Counted from the stretch's first letter, positions 11,000 to 26,336 are shown. The stretch: 64,000 bases of DNA from Ligula intestinalis (GCA_036362985.1 JAYGXS010000002.1:93690232-93754231), one strand, 5' to 3'. Made by a program: numbers and translations. Notes: generated by a model from the sequence alone, not told the origin.

Positions 11000-13900
11000 T
11001 TGTAATCACCGCCATGCACTAGTTTCCAACCCGCATTTCACCGGCCATGGGTCGGTGTACACAAATATACTAATAAGCACCTTCTTAATGATGTAATTTG
11101 AATGTTTTAAAATGTTTTAAACAGGTGCCATTAGCTCAGTAGGACGAATCTAAAAATTAGTTCATTGAATGACTTTACGAAGTGACTACTTATTTGATTC
11201 CAAGCATCCCGCTGGTTCAATAAATCATCACCGATCGTAGTTTTGGTCCTTTTATCTTTAATCTATTAGGCTAAATATACGTGGCAAGCAACCACAAGGA
11301 CTTGAGAAGGTAAGTGTAAATCATTCAAAGTTATGGATAAGATAGCAAGACGTCTTGATGAGCAAACCTTATGTGCTAGAATTTTGCGTTTAAACTTTTA
11401 GTTGAGCAGGACTGCTTTGGGGCATGCGGGTAATTAACTTGTACACGAAGTACAAAACATCGTGTTTTTATATTAATATACTGTAATCATTCATTTGCAT
11501 AGTACATGGCGTTTTATGTGAATTCCAGTTCGCTGAACGGACTTATTTGTTTAGACCTATAACCTGTATAAAATGCATTAGTAACACTTACAACCTTATT
11601 CAAATTTCAGCAGACTGAACTGTGATTACATTCACGTAAATGAAATGAATGTGAAATGCAGGATATGTACAAATCCGAGCACATATTTGCCGGCTTTAGC
11701 GGTATTTATACAGATCATGTATTTACCAAAATGAATCATTATCAACTGTATTATTTGTCTTTATTAATGGATACTGCGTCATTTATCGATAATAAGGGCG
11801 AGCATTACAAGAGCTATTATTATAAGAAAGCATTTTATCTGTGTTAACTCATCAAAGAATAAAAGAACTTCTCAAATTGCTGTCGTACAGGGATGTGCCG
11901 GAAACGCACAAGGTCACAGTCCCCTGGTTTTTTTTCGTAATACCTGGTGATGGCATTTTGAAGTGAATCAAAATAAGAGCAAAATATATCATACATCTTG
12001 TCTTAAGGCAATCAGGAGATAAAATGTGCCGATTGAAACAAATGGCTGGACTGTGTGACCAAGGAAACTGACGCGCATATTTTTATTTATGTTTCAGTCA
12101 TTAGGGCCAAAGTGTTCGGACAAAGATTTATACGATCCAATTGTAGGCAGAGTGTCTACGAAGTTGCTAACCTCAAACGAGGTTAACAATTTAAGGAAAT
12201 TTCTAATGAGTTACTGTTATGAACTGTTTTTTTTAAATTCTTTGTCGAATATTTTGTTCTGATCAATAACTTATGTGTCTTGATAACCTCTATGTGTTCG
12301 CATTGAAATTAAAATATGTCGAAGACATGAAAACGCAATATGATGACATATGTAGAACAAATTCTCAACAATATAACTAATGCGATGAAATGGTCAAACG
12401 ATTAATTTCACCTTATTTTTTATGATAACACAAGCTTTTATCATAAACAAAACGGCTATTTTTGATTTTATATATGCTGCCTATTTATTTGTGAATATAA
12501 GAAAATGCCTTCGATGAAAACTTAAAAATGGCTTCTTTTAACAGCCCCTTTTCAAACAATTCACCAGTAGGAAACTAAAATTTAATTATGCCAGGCATAT
12601 AACCAATCTTTATCGACATATAAATTGTAATTGCACATATTATTTCATTTTCATGTCAATTAAATCTCTCCACGCATATGGATATGTATTAAAAATTGCT
12701 ACCGTAAAGCCGTGTATAGTAGGTCCATGTGCATGGCTTTATGAAAATTTTTTTTCGATAAAAGGGAGATGCTTCAGTGGTGACAATCTTAACTGCTGGC
12801 CTCAATTACCCGTTTTAAAAAGCCCCCTGGAATGTAATTGCATATCCATGTGCACAACAGTCAGCCATTCCAGATGCTTCAAGGCCCATTGCCTATCTAT
12901 TCTGGAAGCACTTGATAATAAGGTGCCACTAAAGGCCCCGAGCTAGCGATGGCTTAGTGATGGGCACTCGATGGTCTTTAAAACGACAAAACGAGGATAA
13001 ATGAAATGATCATGTTCGACTTAGTATCCATAGTAAGAGTGCAGCACTTTCTTTGATGAGTTTCAGACGAGGTCAGTTGACCAGTGTCCATAGATAGGTC
13101 GAATTGACCTGATGAAGACTACAATTTACTGCATTTAGTCAAAGAAACCGACAAGGTAACTTTACTTAGGATATGTATGTCATACCATGACATACCTAAC
13201 AAACGCGAGATAAGTAAGTTATCACTTCCGGTAAATGCACGTCCTAAGACTTCAATGGACTCCCACAATGAACCATATTTTCTACTTTATGTAGAACTGC
13301 CTGGGAAATGTTACCCTCATGAAACGTTGATATGTATAATCCGCGCCAAAGGATGCTGAGCAAGCTTATTCATGATGAAGTTTTCACTAATTTATCCAAA
13401 CCCTACCCTCTGATTGGGCTAAAAATGACACTAATTATTATTTTGTTTTTGCAAGCTTAATTTAATACTTTTTGGACTATTTTTGGTCCGTGGCATCAGA
13501 GTTAAAGTAGATAGATCGTATTCTTCCTTCAGGCAAAGTATCGTCTCCAAGGAAGCTGCTACAGTGTTCGTATGATGTTATCTCACTTTCAACCATATCT
13601 TGCCAGTCTCCCTAATGCACAAAGCTTATCTCTTCCGCAGCCATTATAAATGTGGGAGACGTCAGCCTATCTCATTCGCCACGCCAAAATTTATAAATGG
13701 CAGTTTATAGACTCAGGGTCATAAATACGCTGGAGCTCTTGAAATGGTGTTCAGCCCAACATATAACCATATGTTAATTACGACCGTATAACAACACAAA
13801 CGTCAGAGTGATTTCTAAATTGATTATTTTAGAAAATAAACACCAACTTTCACGCTTGATTCCAGATAACGGAAAGCTTCTTATTATATTCCAAGTGAAA

Positions 13901-14430
13901 TTCCTCGTGCGAAGTATTAATACAGATTGAAGATCACATTTCGTTGTTAATGAGGCACTTATTATTCTACTGTTATTGGGGTATTCTTAAACTATCTATC
14001 TTAGGATGTTTGCAGAAAACGCTTATTTTGAGATAGAGGCAAGTTGGAGCTCATTAAATATTCAAGAGGTAAAAACAACTATCCAATATTTGCATATTAC
14101 AATTTTAAACCCATAATTAAGGAAATTAAATCATCCTTATTATTAAAAAATAAACTAAATTTACACATTTGCACGTTACAAAGACATTTTCTTTTAGCTG
14201 AATCCTTTAAAGTGATGGTTTTAAGGCTTTGCGCTCATTGGACCATATTGGTGTGAACGAAGTGTCCAAAAGTATACATAATTGTTAAAGGTACCTTATT
14301 GTTTGCATATTGGAGTACAGTGCTTTTCATTTTTTTTTCATTTTTCTTGTGCTCGTTTAAATTGAAAATAAGCACATTAATCTTTCAAAAAATTTTAAAA
14401 GAACTTAAATAATAAATAGAAATTGACATA
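11000..14430. other. AT-rich non-coding stretch
   Basis: No open frame longer than about 100 codons and no recognisable domain. A string near 11128-11150 (TTAGCTCAGTAGGA) resembles a tRNA A box but has no matching B box or cloverleaf, so I do not call a tRNA. Confidence 0.4.
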
Positions 14431-16049
14431 CTAAGGCTTTATCGTAAATAATTTCTACAAATCGATAAACGTACGAACGAAAAAGTCCAGGGTAAAAAGA
14501 CTGAGTAAGATATGCAGCCACATATATGCTTTATTTCTAAAATACTATTGAGACTAAACAGTACACAGATAAGAAGAAAGTTGAAGCAAAAATGGGACAT
14601 TTTGCGATGTTTCCTGCCTCTTCTGCACATCTGCAAGACATTTTAGTCGAAAGTAGTATATCCTACATAAAGTTCCTAGTATTTTCATGCAAATACGAAT
14701 CGGTAGTCTGCCGTGAGAACATTTCTATGTCACCTTAAAATGAATTGTATAACAGCAATTGAAAATTTTTGTATCTATGCAAACATATATTAAAGCTACA
14801 TACCCACTCCTAATTTACTCTTTCTGTTTAAATATTGTATGTGTTTTTTTTTGTTCGGATAAGCAATAATCCCATTTTCTCATTTCCTCTAGAACGCTTG
14901 GAAAGTATTCCTAATGCTTGTTTAAAAGGTAAATTAAAGGCATCATTATTTTAAGAAGACCGAGTGAAACAGCAAAACACTTTGTTTGAAGGTGTTTCGC
15001 AGTTGCAAGTTCAGGACATGCTTTTCTTTAGGCCCTCTACGAAACCGTGGATCTAAGGTTAAAAATATTTATGCTCCACATTGAAAACTCAATGTAAGAA
15101 TGCATGTTAGCTGGAGGATGTCGAGTTTACATCATTCAATACTGTGCTACTTTAGATTCTGGAAATTTTGGATTTGCTACTAACTTGTCTGAGGTACGCA
15201 TGGGTAACTTGTGCTTTTTATTTGCTTACTGACACTCAGTAGTCGGTAATGGAACTCAATCGTTCATTCTTGGATAGCAATTTACTCAATGAGAGGTAAA
15301 CATCAGAACAACATGTCGTGGGATCTAGTAACAGGTTGCGCACCACCTTTCATTGGTGGTGATGATGGATAATTAGTAGGTAATGGCCTTTTCAGTCTGC
15401 TTTGTCTCTGTTGGCTATGTTTTTTGTCTACAATTTTGAGGTGCACGATTTATTCCAATGTACGCGTCTGCGTGTATTCAGTTGGTGCACAGTGGCCTGT
15501 TGCGAAAGGAAGCTGGCATAGTTCTGAATTTACTTTCGGTCGTACTCAGTGATTATTGCGCAGGTTGATTTCTACAAACGACACTTTGTGTAATTAATCT
15601 ATCATTTTTGGTAGCTAATTGTAGCAACACATTTTTATGTAGGCACGATTATTAATATGATTACGGTGAGCTTGAACAACTCACATCAATCTGTACACTG
15701 TTTTTCCCTCACAAATTTAAAAATTATGCGGTTTTTTTCTGCTGTGCAAGAGACTACCTTATAAATGCTGTTATAAGAAACTCGCTATCATTTTGCAAAA
15801 AAGTTGACAGTAAGATTACAAAATGGTGTGTACTTTTTTATTAAGGATATCACAGAAATCTTTCGCGTATGGTGGTGGTCCCGATGACATCTTCACTTTG
15901 AGAGTTTTGTACCGCTAAATGTTTAACGTACAGAATTGTGCTGCATGACATGTAGGACAACCGGATTCCTTCAAAGTACACGTCAAAAAAGAACTTAAGT
16001 TAGTAAAAGACGATTTGTGGCATTACGGCTATTCTTATACATTTCTTGC

Positions 16050-17935
16050 TGAGAAATGGCTTAAAGACCTACAAAGCTTATATTTATCAAGGTCATATTT
16101 TAGGGAAACGGACAAAGCAAATTTCTGAGGAGGCGCTCGCGTCAATTAAATTTCTAGTAGCCGACGTTCATATACGGAGCTCTCATCTAATATGGAGACA
16201 GCAAGGTCAAAATGGCAGCACAGATCATCTCTTCTTGGGCCTATTCATTAACCTTGTCCTGCTGGGCAAAATATATCGGTTATATGAGCAGGTGTTTGTC
16301 CGAAAAATAAGTAACGCATTCTAGAAAAGGCCTCAATGAAATTCATATTCAAAAACTCATGGAAAACTGAGTTCATCGCCTATTTCCTCGTCAAACCTTA
16401 CGAGCAATTTACAATGTTATCCAAAACTACGCCAACCGCATTGGACAGCGCTGTGGCCCACGTAAGAAGCGGCTGCATTCAGGCCATGCATACCGGTTTA
16501 TTGCGCCTTAAATAACTTTAAGGTACCACTGTAACCATGCCTAAGGGCCGCTAGTTCAGGCAACCGCAGATAATTACCATTCTGTTCACCCACTACCTGA
16601 CCTTAATAGTTTTTCTTTCTCATACGCACAAACATACGTTTTTTGTAATAACTCGCACGTTCATTTTGTAAAATAAAAATGCAACTGTCTGCAGTGTGCG
16701 CCTGCGTTTCTCTCTTGGAGGCATACTTCTTGCTTTTTTCAAACATCTGCTTGAATATTAATGTAAATCGTGTCGAGAAAATGCAAACCATTCATTCATT
16801 CAAAAGTGGCCGATATTTAGATATTGTAATCCAGAAAGGACGGTTATTACTCAGATGACGTGGCCATGATTTTAGTGAACACATTTCCACCCATTTGTAT
16901 TGATTGGATTTAAAAAAAGTTGTTCAGTACTGTTAATTAAAAGCATATGTTCTAAGTGTATTGAATACAGATAAAAAGTAATATTGCTGTCTGAAAGTTG
17001 GTAAAATGTATATTTATGGCAATATTTGGTACCGGCTGATGGAATTCAGCCCAAATATATACAACAAATGTCGGTCTTGCTTCATAGACCTTAAATAAAC
17101 CGAATTATACAGAGTAAATAAATTAAGTTCAAAAGAAACCTTAAAAGAAAATACTCCACCTCTTACGAACTAATTTGCATTTGCGCAGGTTTTGTGTATG
17201 CACAAAAGGGGTATCCATTTGAACGCGAAAAGTAAAACCTCCTAATATTACAAAAAAACAAAGAATCTGCAGGGAAACCGGAATACTCAAAACTCCCTCC
17301 GAATCCTGCATCCTGTAAAAACGTAAAGAAAGGAATTTTCAGAATCCAGCCTTAGAGTGCTTACGTGGAAATACAACGCTTCGGGGAATTATCGAGCGAA
17401 ATCCTACTAAGTTAGTTCGCGTATTATTATAGGTTGAAAATTCAATTTATGCACTAAAACCCGTTGTTTATCCTAATTTTTACGAAGATTCAACATTAAA
17501 TCCCCTTTTTAAATTAAAAGATGCAAGATTCATTTGATTTTATGATAGCTTTTTCTAATCATTACGTTTGATTTTAAGTTAAAGAATCAAATTTTGAGGA
17601 ATAAAATCCTTCCAGGTGATTCGCGATTTCGCGCGTTAATATTTTCAATCCATTTCCTCCGTATAAATGAACCAATCCATTGTTTATTTAGTCCTGTCTG
17701 ATGAAATTATTAAAATCAGTATGAATGTCGAGGGCATAACGCTGGGAGCCACTTATGTCAGTGGCAAATGATTTACTCAATTTCCACGGTCAGTTAGCCA
17801 GTACCTTCCTGCTACTATGTCCGACGATACTTACTTACCCGTTTTTCACATATTTTCGCATATTTTGGTGCATTTTATTTGTAAATCTGTATGCTCTGAG
17901 AGTGTTGATGAATACGACTTTCTGGCATTAGTTAT
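16050..17935 (+). repeat. PLE-derived repeat unit A (GIY-YIG region and long 3' tail)
   Basis: Aligns with units at 36740-37670 and 37780-39870, and over its first part with the PLE 3' half at 60700-61080. The region 16190-16290 (GGAGACAGCAAGGTCAA...CCTGCTGGGC...ATATATCGGTTA) corresponds to the stretch that encodes the GIY-YIG residues (C-S-C-G...YIGR) in better preserved elements, but it is no longer readable here. The rest is a conserved non-coding tail. It is therefore an old PLE fragment, not a gene. Confidence 0.6.
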
Positions 17936-18009
17936 TCTCTTATAATATGCAAAACGATTCGAGATTCAGAAACCTTAACGTGAACTTCATCGGTAAAACT
18001 GAAGAATAA

Positions 18010-19030
18010 GAGGTTAATTCATGCGCCGGAAAAAGGTTGACGTACGTTTAAAAAAACACTCGTTTTTATCTTCAGAGTACGTTGCAAAGTCTTTCGTAGG
18101 CCTCACTTTGGTTGATAGATTTTTAGCCCCAATATGTACAGCGAGTTTTGGTATGTGTTCATAGACCTTAAATAAGCAAATATATACCGAAAACATAAAT
18201 TTGTTTCTGAGGAAATTAAAAAGAAGGAATTATGTAGGAATTATGTACGCAATCTTCTTTTAATAAACCAAAGTATTTGCAGGGAAGCCAGAAATCACAG
18301 TATTCCTTCTGGACCCTGCAGCTCAGGAAACTGTGAGCGGGGCTTATCTAGAAAAATCTTAGACCGGCATTTTTCATACGATAACATGTTGGTAATACGA
18401 CGAGCGTAATTTTTCCCATTTCATTATGCCAAACTTACTGAAATGCAAAGTGAAATCTTATTTTCAAATAAGTTTGTAAGATAAAATCATATTGTTGGAT
18501 CTACAATATGTTTCCTTTTATGGCAATTGTACTTAATTGTTCGAATTTATTCAAAGGAAGTGTGTAATGCAATTTTACTAAGACGCTCCTTACATTTAAT
18601 CCTTGGCTTCACATGTTTATAAAGCAAATCCATTTTCTTTGTTATAAATACATGGAGGCAAGGATATTCTCACAGGCGCATCTAAAATTAGTTAGGTTAA
18701 GGGCTTTACCCTGTGGGAATCAGTATGGAAGTCAATGACATCAGGATGATACCGGTCATGTCCGTGATTAATTACTTTCCTTATTTGATTATCTTAGTCA
18801 GTCGGGCAGTACCTACTTGCCAGAGAGTTGTACGTTAGTTTCTTACCCTGTTTGCTTGTCTTGTAGACCAATAATTGTTTTTGGCTGAGAATTTGCATAT
18901 TTTGGAGCATACTATCTGTCAGTTTGCATGCCTTCAGCATTCACAGAGCCACATCTTCCTCCTCGGGGTTGACAAAGGCATTATTGTATCTGGATCTGGT
19001 ACCTTTGCGCATGCTTAACCAGAGAAGCCA
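18010..19030 (+). repeat. Partial second unit of the same PLE-derived repeat
   Basis: Starts mid-unit. The stretch 18120-18350 repeats 17040-17330 and 38850-39140 (shared string CATAGACCTTAAATAA, then GCAGGGAA.CC.GAA). The stretch 18590-19020 repeats 39440-39870 (shared string GGGAATCAGTATGGAAGTC versus GAGAATCAGCATGGAAGTC, then GGAGCA at a matching place). So units A and this one form a tandem pair, mirrored by the pair 36740-37670 and 37780-39870. Confidence 0.6.
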
Positions 19031-20920
19031 CATATCTGATGCAAGGTTGGGGACTGAGGGATAAGGCACAAACTTGAGGTCGTTTATTAAGTTCGTAGGG
19101 TTGGCTTGAAGCGCTTAATGCTGTTTGCTAGAATTGAATTCCGTATAGGTCAGTATACGTTGAAAAAATGCAGGCAGAAATGGGCGAAATCCAACGTTTG
19201 TTGATAATCAAATAATGTCCTATGCTATTAAGCACTGTAGAGAAAGGATTCATGTTTGTGCATGCTGAAGTATGAAATAACATTCACAAAGAGCAGAAAA
19301 AATTAATTATATTTTTTCATTACAGAGAAAATTTTGTTTTACGTTCATGCGATTGAGGTTAGTGTACGAATGAGATACAGGGCTAGAGTTAAGAAGAGGT
19401 TGGTAAATCTAGCTAACAAATATTTGCTCTAAAAATGTGTTTCGTTTGGTGCACTAAAGATAAGTAATTAACTTACAAGACGCAAAATTTTGTTTTACCT
19501 AGGCCGAAATTAGTAGGCTTATGTGACTTAAGTGGACCCCCGCGTTATCTCATATGTTTTCTAATTAACCTTTTTAAATAAGACCATCCAGATTTTGTCG
19601 AAATATAGACGAAAATCAATGAATGCCAAAATTCTAAACAGAAAAAGTAAAAGAGTACCATGCTTGAGGATATTGGAGCACATTTTGGGTCACTTTGTTG
19701 TCCAATTAAAATCAAAGAACACCGCCCTGAAGTAAACGACCTTATTCAAAACTGATCTGGTTTACGTAGAAATAAAAGTTCTTTCATGTCCAGCACAATT
19801 TTTTACTCTCAGTTTTAGAAAAATTCAAAAGCTGGTCAAAATATGCCATTTTGATCTTAAATTTAACTTCGAAAAACGTATCGTTCACAGATATTCGACT
19901 TTGCCATATCAAAATTAAGCGCTTTTTAAGGAGATGACTTTTCTTTAAAGTTTGTTCAATTTATCTTAGTCGTTTTTATTTTTGGCCATTGTTGTGAACT
20001 TTAATTTTTGTCGGCACTGAGGTGACTTGTTTTGGCGAATTTTAAGTCATGACCCACACAGCCAGCTTTAAAGGAGAAATGTTAAGAACTCATTATAAAG
20101 GTAAATGCTTTTAAGATATTTCTTATTTCTACGTCTTCGGTAAAAAGTTTGAACAAAATCGGTATTTATGGACAAAAAAGGCCAAACCATGGAATTCGTT
20201 GAGTGTTAAGCAGCATTTTCAAACAGTTTGCTGCTCGTTGCACTGGAACTCTCAAAATAATATTTAAAAAAATTGATAAACAGACATTTCTTACAACATA
20301 CACAAGATGGTATGAATTTGATAACAAACCGTAATTTTACTTTTTAGTCAACAGCCAGCCTATCCGTGTGTGGCCGTTAATGTTATTTTATTCCGCTCAA
20401 CAGCCGGGATGTGATTTCCGTTGAAAATGATTTTGCAATTGTCAATAGAAATTGATGCAAAGCACGCAAGAATCTTTTCGTGCATTTAATTGGAAATGAG
20501 TCCAAAGATTCTAATTTTGGGAACAACTGTACCTACGGTGACGCCATCCATTTCTGACACATCGCGTGCAAGTTTAAGTTATTGGATAACATTTTGTATA
20601 TAAACATTTTGTATTTGTCGTATTCTGTATAACCTTGTCATCTTTTCCATACCCATGCCTTAAACACACTTTTATTTAACATTGCATCAGTAAATTTAAA
20701 TATTGCCATTTCTTGAATTTGCAGATTTTTGTGAAAATTATATTTTTCTATACTAGTTAATAGTAATTTCTCAACCAAAATCTGACTTTTTTTATTTATA
20801 GTTCTAACTTTAATATTTTATTATTCTGGGGGCACGCCGCGTAAACTGACTTCCCAAAAAATGACTTTTATTGCGTTTTAAACTTATTGCATGAGATTGT
20901 CCACTAACTGTATATTAATA
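19030..20920. other. AT-rich non-coding stretch
   Basis: Nothing recognisable as gene, RNA or mobile element. Its counterpart in the second copy of the duplicated block appears to be missing or too diverged to see. Confidence 0.4.
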
Positions 20921-22899
20921 CGCGTGAAGTTTTAAGGTCGAGATATCGCATCGCACCAAATTATAATTTCTGTTTTATTTGTCAATATTTTCAATTGAAA
21001 TGGGCGAGATAGTGAGCTCTTGATTCCGCAAGTACATATTTATTCGTACACGCAATTTGAGGCAGTGTGCACTGCCAAGGCATCATTTACCCGTTGCACT
21101 GGAATGCTTTCAGTAGGACTTAAGTAGACGAGTTTTGCTGCAATGTAGATCCTTTTATAGTACGAAGTCACGTGAAAATGTGAATGCAACTTCGTCAACT
21201 GGCAACCACAGTCGGTGATCACTTGCCCAACTGGCTTTTCAAAAAAGAAGTAAAGGTATCACTGTCATCTATGTCGTTCTGTCGACGCCACAACAGCGTT
21301 TAGAGTACTTGTTTGGGCCCAAACAAATCAAACTTTGTGCTATTTGGAAGCTGCAACCATATGGCAAGAGAAACTTGACCTATGCAAGCGGCTAAAACAT
21401 GTAATTTACCTCCAATTACCCTGGTAATTGGACACTTTGCCTGAGTTCCCAAGTGATTTTCGTTAACTTCCCTCAACTGCCTCCTTTCCTTCCTATCCTT
21501 TGATTTAATACAGTGTCCTATGTCTGATAATTATTTAAACTAAACTATGATCGTTAATGATATGGTGTGACATTCTGTGAAATTTCAAACTGATATACTC
21601 ATACAGCGACGATCTGCAGTTGAGAATCTTTCACGAAACTGATTAACGTCAATACACCCTGCTATCTTAACCTGCTTTTAATTAACTTTAACATATCATT
21701 GGTTAACTTATTTTGATCCAATGGGTGCACGTTATGCCCATAAAAACCTCTTAGTTAGAAAAAAACATTCCTTTTATTTTAGTTTTTATACGGCGGTAAG
21801 CAATAATGTGAGCTAAATCGTGAGAAGCCTGATATCGAAGACATTTTCTATGCTACTTAAGTCAATTTTTTATCAACTAACATTGTAGTATGGTAGAACC
21901 GCAGGATAAGTTTGACAGGATTGAAAAAATAGCCTGATCCGGAACGAAAACGTTAGCGCAAAGTTCCTCAAGTGCAAGTGAAACAGAGTTTACGAAATTG
22001 AATTTGTTTTCAGAGACAAGGAACAATTTTATTTCCGACAAGTAGGCAACATATGTGGTAAACTAATCCCCCAAGTACCAGCCGAGAATTAGTTTAAGAG
22101 AATTCAGTTTATAGTCAACTGACCTACGTTGGTGCCTAAATAGTGGGGTGTTTGACACTCAAAGTCGTCTGCTTAAAAACAGTCGACCGTATCTCGATAA
22201 GAGAACAGTAAAAATTACGGTTGTAAACTACAAACACATTCTGCATTTTTTTAAATTACACCCATATAAAACAGCGCTTTTGAAATAATTACGGCAAAAT
22301 AAATCAACGTCAGATAAGACATTTAAATAGTTTAATATTGCAATGGATATTTGAGCTACTGGATGATGCATGCCTTTTTATGTTCTTCATAAGCTATTTG
22401 TGCTCATATACAAAAGAACAATTTGGAATGCCAAAGTTATCCACTCAAATTACAAGCGCTGCATCTTTTGTCTTCCTAGCGTGTATTCGTCGATAATTGA
22501 TTTTCCCAGCAAACATTTTTCAAGCATACTATTTAATAACCAAGGAAACCCGAGCAATATAGTATGTTCTCATGCGAGTGCTGAGGGATCGTGACTTTTG
22601 GGCGAAAATGTGCTTTTTTGGCCTTGAGGACAGCTTTTAGTCCATGATTATGCGACGTCAGCAACTGTGCACCTAAGGAGAGCAAAAAGCATAATGTGCA
22701 ACAAATAAATGCAAAATAAAATTATGAATCTCCAACAGCAACCGTAAAATATGGTTCAGGAAATTGACTTTCCTCTGAAAATCTTTCATTAGGTTAGGAA
22801 AGCACATCATGCTATCGTGAAATTATTATTAGAGCACTGAAACCATTATTTGCATAAAATAGTTCGTTATGAAAGTCTCAGTGATATCTCTGAAATTAA

Positions 22900-25800
22900 A
22901 TATAGTATTACCTGCGTTTTCTTTAGAAAGTGGCACCAAATCTTTGATAAAGTGAAGAAAAGCATGTTAAACATGAGGCATTTAATGTTAAAGTTGCCAA
23001 GTATCTGGCCTATAATAGGTTTCTGCCTTGGGTGCTGTAATAAGTTCCCAGTTCACCATTTGTCTAACTTCGGGTTATGTAGATAAACTACGGAAGTCAA
23101 CAAAATGAATAACCAGGTTCGGACATGAGCACAAAATGTTTTTTGTTTCTAAACATGTTTTCATTTTTCTAAAAGGGGCTTCTAAACCGTCAGTTAAAAT
23201 ATCAGCCCATGAACCCCACCATACTATTTGTCTTCTTCGGGAAACGACAAACGTGCGAAAATATCTCTACCATCAATTCCCATGCATATTGGTATACAGG
23301 CACTACATTTCTGGCTTATTAGTAAGTATCAGGCAACCATTCCTCATCCTAGATGATGCTTTGCATGAAGCTGGAACCTACGAATAATCGTTTGACAACA
23401 CAACGTTAGAATATCGACACTCGTACCATAAGGCCACGATTTTCTTGTCTTCTCCGTTTCAATCGCAATGTTGTCGATTGCCTGCAATGTCACCAATCGG
23501 TAGTCAGAAACGAATAATCTCCATTCGGACAATTGGCTTATCATCGTAAATGGTCAAGTTTTTGATACGAACTCGGAAGCAAAATAAATTAAACGTGTGG
23601 AGTTGGATTGTCGCTCTAGAGCGTTTGGTGGGAGAAGCTGATTGGAGCACGAAAAGTGAAATATTATGGTAGTCAGCAAATGTTGATGAATTAAAGTACA
23701 ACGTGTCAACAAAATCAACTAGTGAGCTCACTTACAGTAAGTCAATTAAGGAGATAAACTTCGATCCAAAGAAATAACTACACGTTCAGTGTATTAGCTA
23801 ATTTGATGCAAGCAAAGTAACCCAGGCAATCTAAAGCTTTTAACTGCAGCATTTCCCATAGTTCTGGTCATAAATTGCTCATTGCGGCTTCTTACCATAT
23901 TCACATCTACTTAATGTTTATATAAATCACACCATCTGAGTCCGCCTATTAATATACGTCACATCTTAAAACAGAGAAAACAATAACATCAGCTTTCCAT
24001 TAAATACTTCATAAAAATTCGATATTTCAAGTGATACTAGCCGAATGACCTACGAGTACTAATAACGCTATTTTTGCGATGATCCATCTGACGTGTTTCT
24101 TCCTAAGCCTCCTTTGTTTTGCGAGTTGAGCGTCTTAAAGCTGCTAATATCTGCAATTTTTTTTAATAGCATGCAACTCCCAAAGTTGGTGTGCAATAAT
24201 TCCTGGCTTTCTATTTCCGCGTCCCAATTTTGCAGATATGCATGTCATGCTTACAATACAAACATGGAATAATTTTTATTATTTTCTTTATTTCCCTTTT
24301 TTCAACAATTCCAAGCACTTTTCTCTTATTTTACCCAGTTTATTTTCTCGTTTGTTTCCAGTTAACTACTTTTGCAAAGAATTTGCTTTAACTTTACAAT
24401 GTTATTCCACCTTCGCACTATGTGGCCCGTTTCGGCTTCACAAATAGTAAAGTGTTTTCCCATTACCGATTGCAATTAATCTGTCTCGATGGAGCTTTGT
24501 AGTTTTTCTTGATCAGCATCAAGATCGCGCTCCTCTTTTTAAAAATTTAAAGAATCTGCATGTGCAGTCCCCTACTTACTTCTAACAAATAAGCATTTTG
24601 CACATTAGATGCACATTTGTCTTACCTCTCACAGACAAACTATGATCCCCTAAGCAGTCTTTAAAAACCTTATGTTTACTTTTTGAATGCATGCCGCAGA
24701 AGATATCACCCCGCTTTTTCTAAAAATGTCCGGCTCGTCAGGTTGTTAAAAACTGATAACATTAAAACAGCTCAATCTTAAGTGCTTTAATAAATGACAG
24801 AAAAACAGTCACCAGTTAAATGAGGATACTGACGAAAACACTCTTTGAAAAATGAAAACTAAAGCAATGTTTGCTTAAAATAGTTTGAGTCATTTGCTGA
24901 AATATTTATCATTTGAGGACAGGTAAATGCAGGAACAGAACTCTGATTACGTTTCGCCATTGAGCTGCAAAATGAAGCAAAACTTTTGGTTGCGCTTACA
25001 ATACTTTTAGCATCGCATATTATTTGAAATGAATTAAAATTCGTCAAGGCTGTCTAGAGAGTCAGTAGAAAGTTCATCGCATATGCTACGTGTGTGGGCG
25101 TTCACTTCTATCACTTTGCCACCTTTTTCCAATAAGGTTTGCTAACTTTCATTTGTCGAGTCCTGCTATGACTGCAAAAGGTTTTTTGAGAACCTTTTAG
25201 ACAAGGAGGACATGTTTTCTGAAGACTTAGGCAGAATCTATATTGCCTTAAGAACCTTTATTCAATTTTTAACAAAGTTCACTAAGCAAAACGGCCTTTA
25301 AATTTGTTTTTACAAAATTATATCATATGGCAGGTGTGACCTAGGTCGTAAGCATACAAAAATAAATGAATTACTGCTCACCAAAAACGATATATAAGTA
25401 CTCAACCTACATCACATGCATGATAAAACACTGAACATTTTAAACATAAAATAAGAACGATTGTCATGCAAAAAATATAAAGTATTGGAATCATTTAAAA
25501 TTGCATGTTCAAGTTCCCAAACTAATCCGAAATAGTTGAAAATAATTGCTGTTTCCTACGCAACACATTATTGGTGCACTTATGTGGCTCACGACGTTTT
25601 AGTCAAGTATTCGTTACACAGTTATCCAGCATTTCCGAAAAACTGAAACAGTGTGTTCAAAGCATAATCTTGAAGCAGGCTATGTAAGCAAAATCTGTTT
25701 AAATTAACTATATCATTGTGTGCATGCTAATAACTTATATCGAACCCGGGATTTTCCATTTGGTTTCCTGTCACATATATTTATGCTTTACTGTTGCCTC

Positions 25801-26290
25801 TATGCAGGGTTTTTTTTATTTATATTATACGATGACTTTTAAGAATGCATTTTCTAATACGGTTTGTACAAACCCTCGGCGGTTTTAACTCCTGTTCAAT
25901 TTTACTGTTTATTAACCCCTGAAATAGTAAAAGGTTAAAAAAACGTAAGCTTTCCTATTTTCTTGGTAAAGCCAGTAACAAGTCATTCTGTGGCACTCAG
26001 GAGTAAACTAACGCCTTAAAATCTAAAATAATTTTGTTTTGATATCTCTTTTTTCTAAAAATTTTCGATTTTTTTTTTCAAATTTATCGGAAACAGGCCA
26101 TTTATTTTTTGATATTTACAATGGGTATTTTCAAAAATATGCAATTGAGTTGATGAATGCTATCACGTGTAAAATAATTGCTTAAAAATTGTTCTCCAAA
26201 ACAGATCATGTTAGACCACTAAGATTCCCAAAAATTAAAGTGGTAATATGGGAAACGCAATACATTTGGGGCGCAATTTTACCAGTAGCA
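22900..26290. other. AT-rich non-coding stretch between duplicated block and LINE
   Basis: Short open frames only (for example 23136-23387 and 23344-23731 on opposite strands, overlapping). None has a recognisable motif. I see no endonuclease domain upstream of the LINE at 26.3 kb, so that element is 5' truncated. Confidence 0.4.
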
Positions 26291-26336
26291 TATACTTTTG
26301 TAAGACTTAAAGCGCTCAATTGAAGTCCATTGCCCA

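Larger units (their letters stand above)
9990..22900. repeat. Copy 1 of a long, old duplicated block
   Basis: Landmarks in this block recur in the same order and orientation in 28900-44400. Pairs seen by eye: 10120-10260 with 28980-29140; 10500-10900 with 29370-29900; 14500-14580 with 30030-30090; 14665-14700 with 30235-30275; 15770-15950 with 31315-31500; 16100-17930 with 36740-39870; 20930-21030 with 39880-39970; 21820-22600 with 43530-44130. The copies differ by many substitutions and small indels. This is either an ancient segmental duplication or two insertions of a very long repeat family. No host gene is visible inside. Confidence 0.65.

Noticed and set aside
11125..11160. tRNA-like TTAGCTCAGTAGGA
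   Set aside because: Looks like an A box, but no B box or cloverleaf follows.
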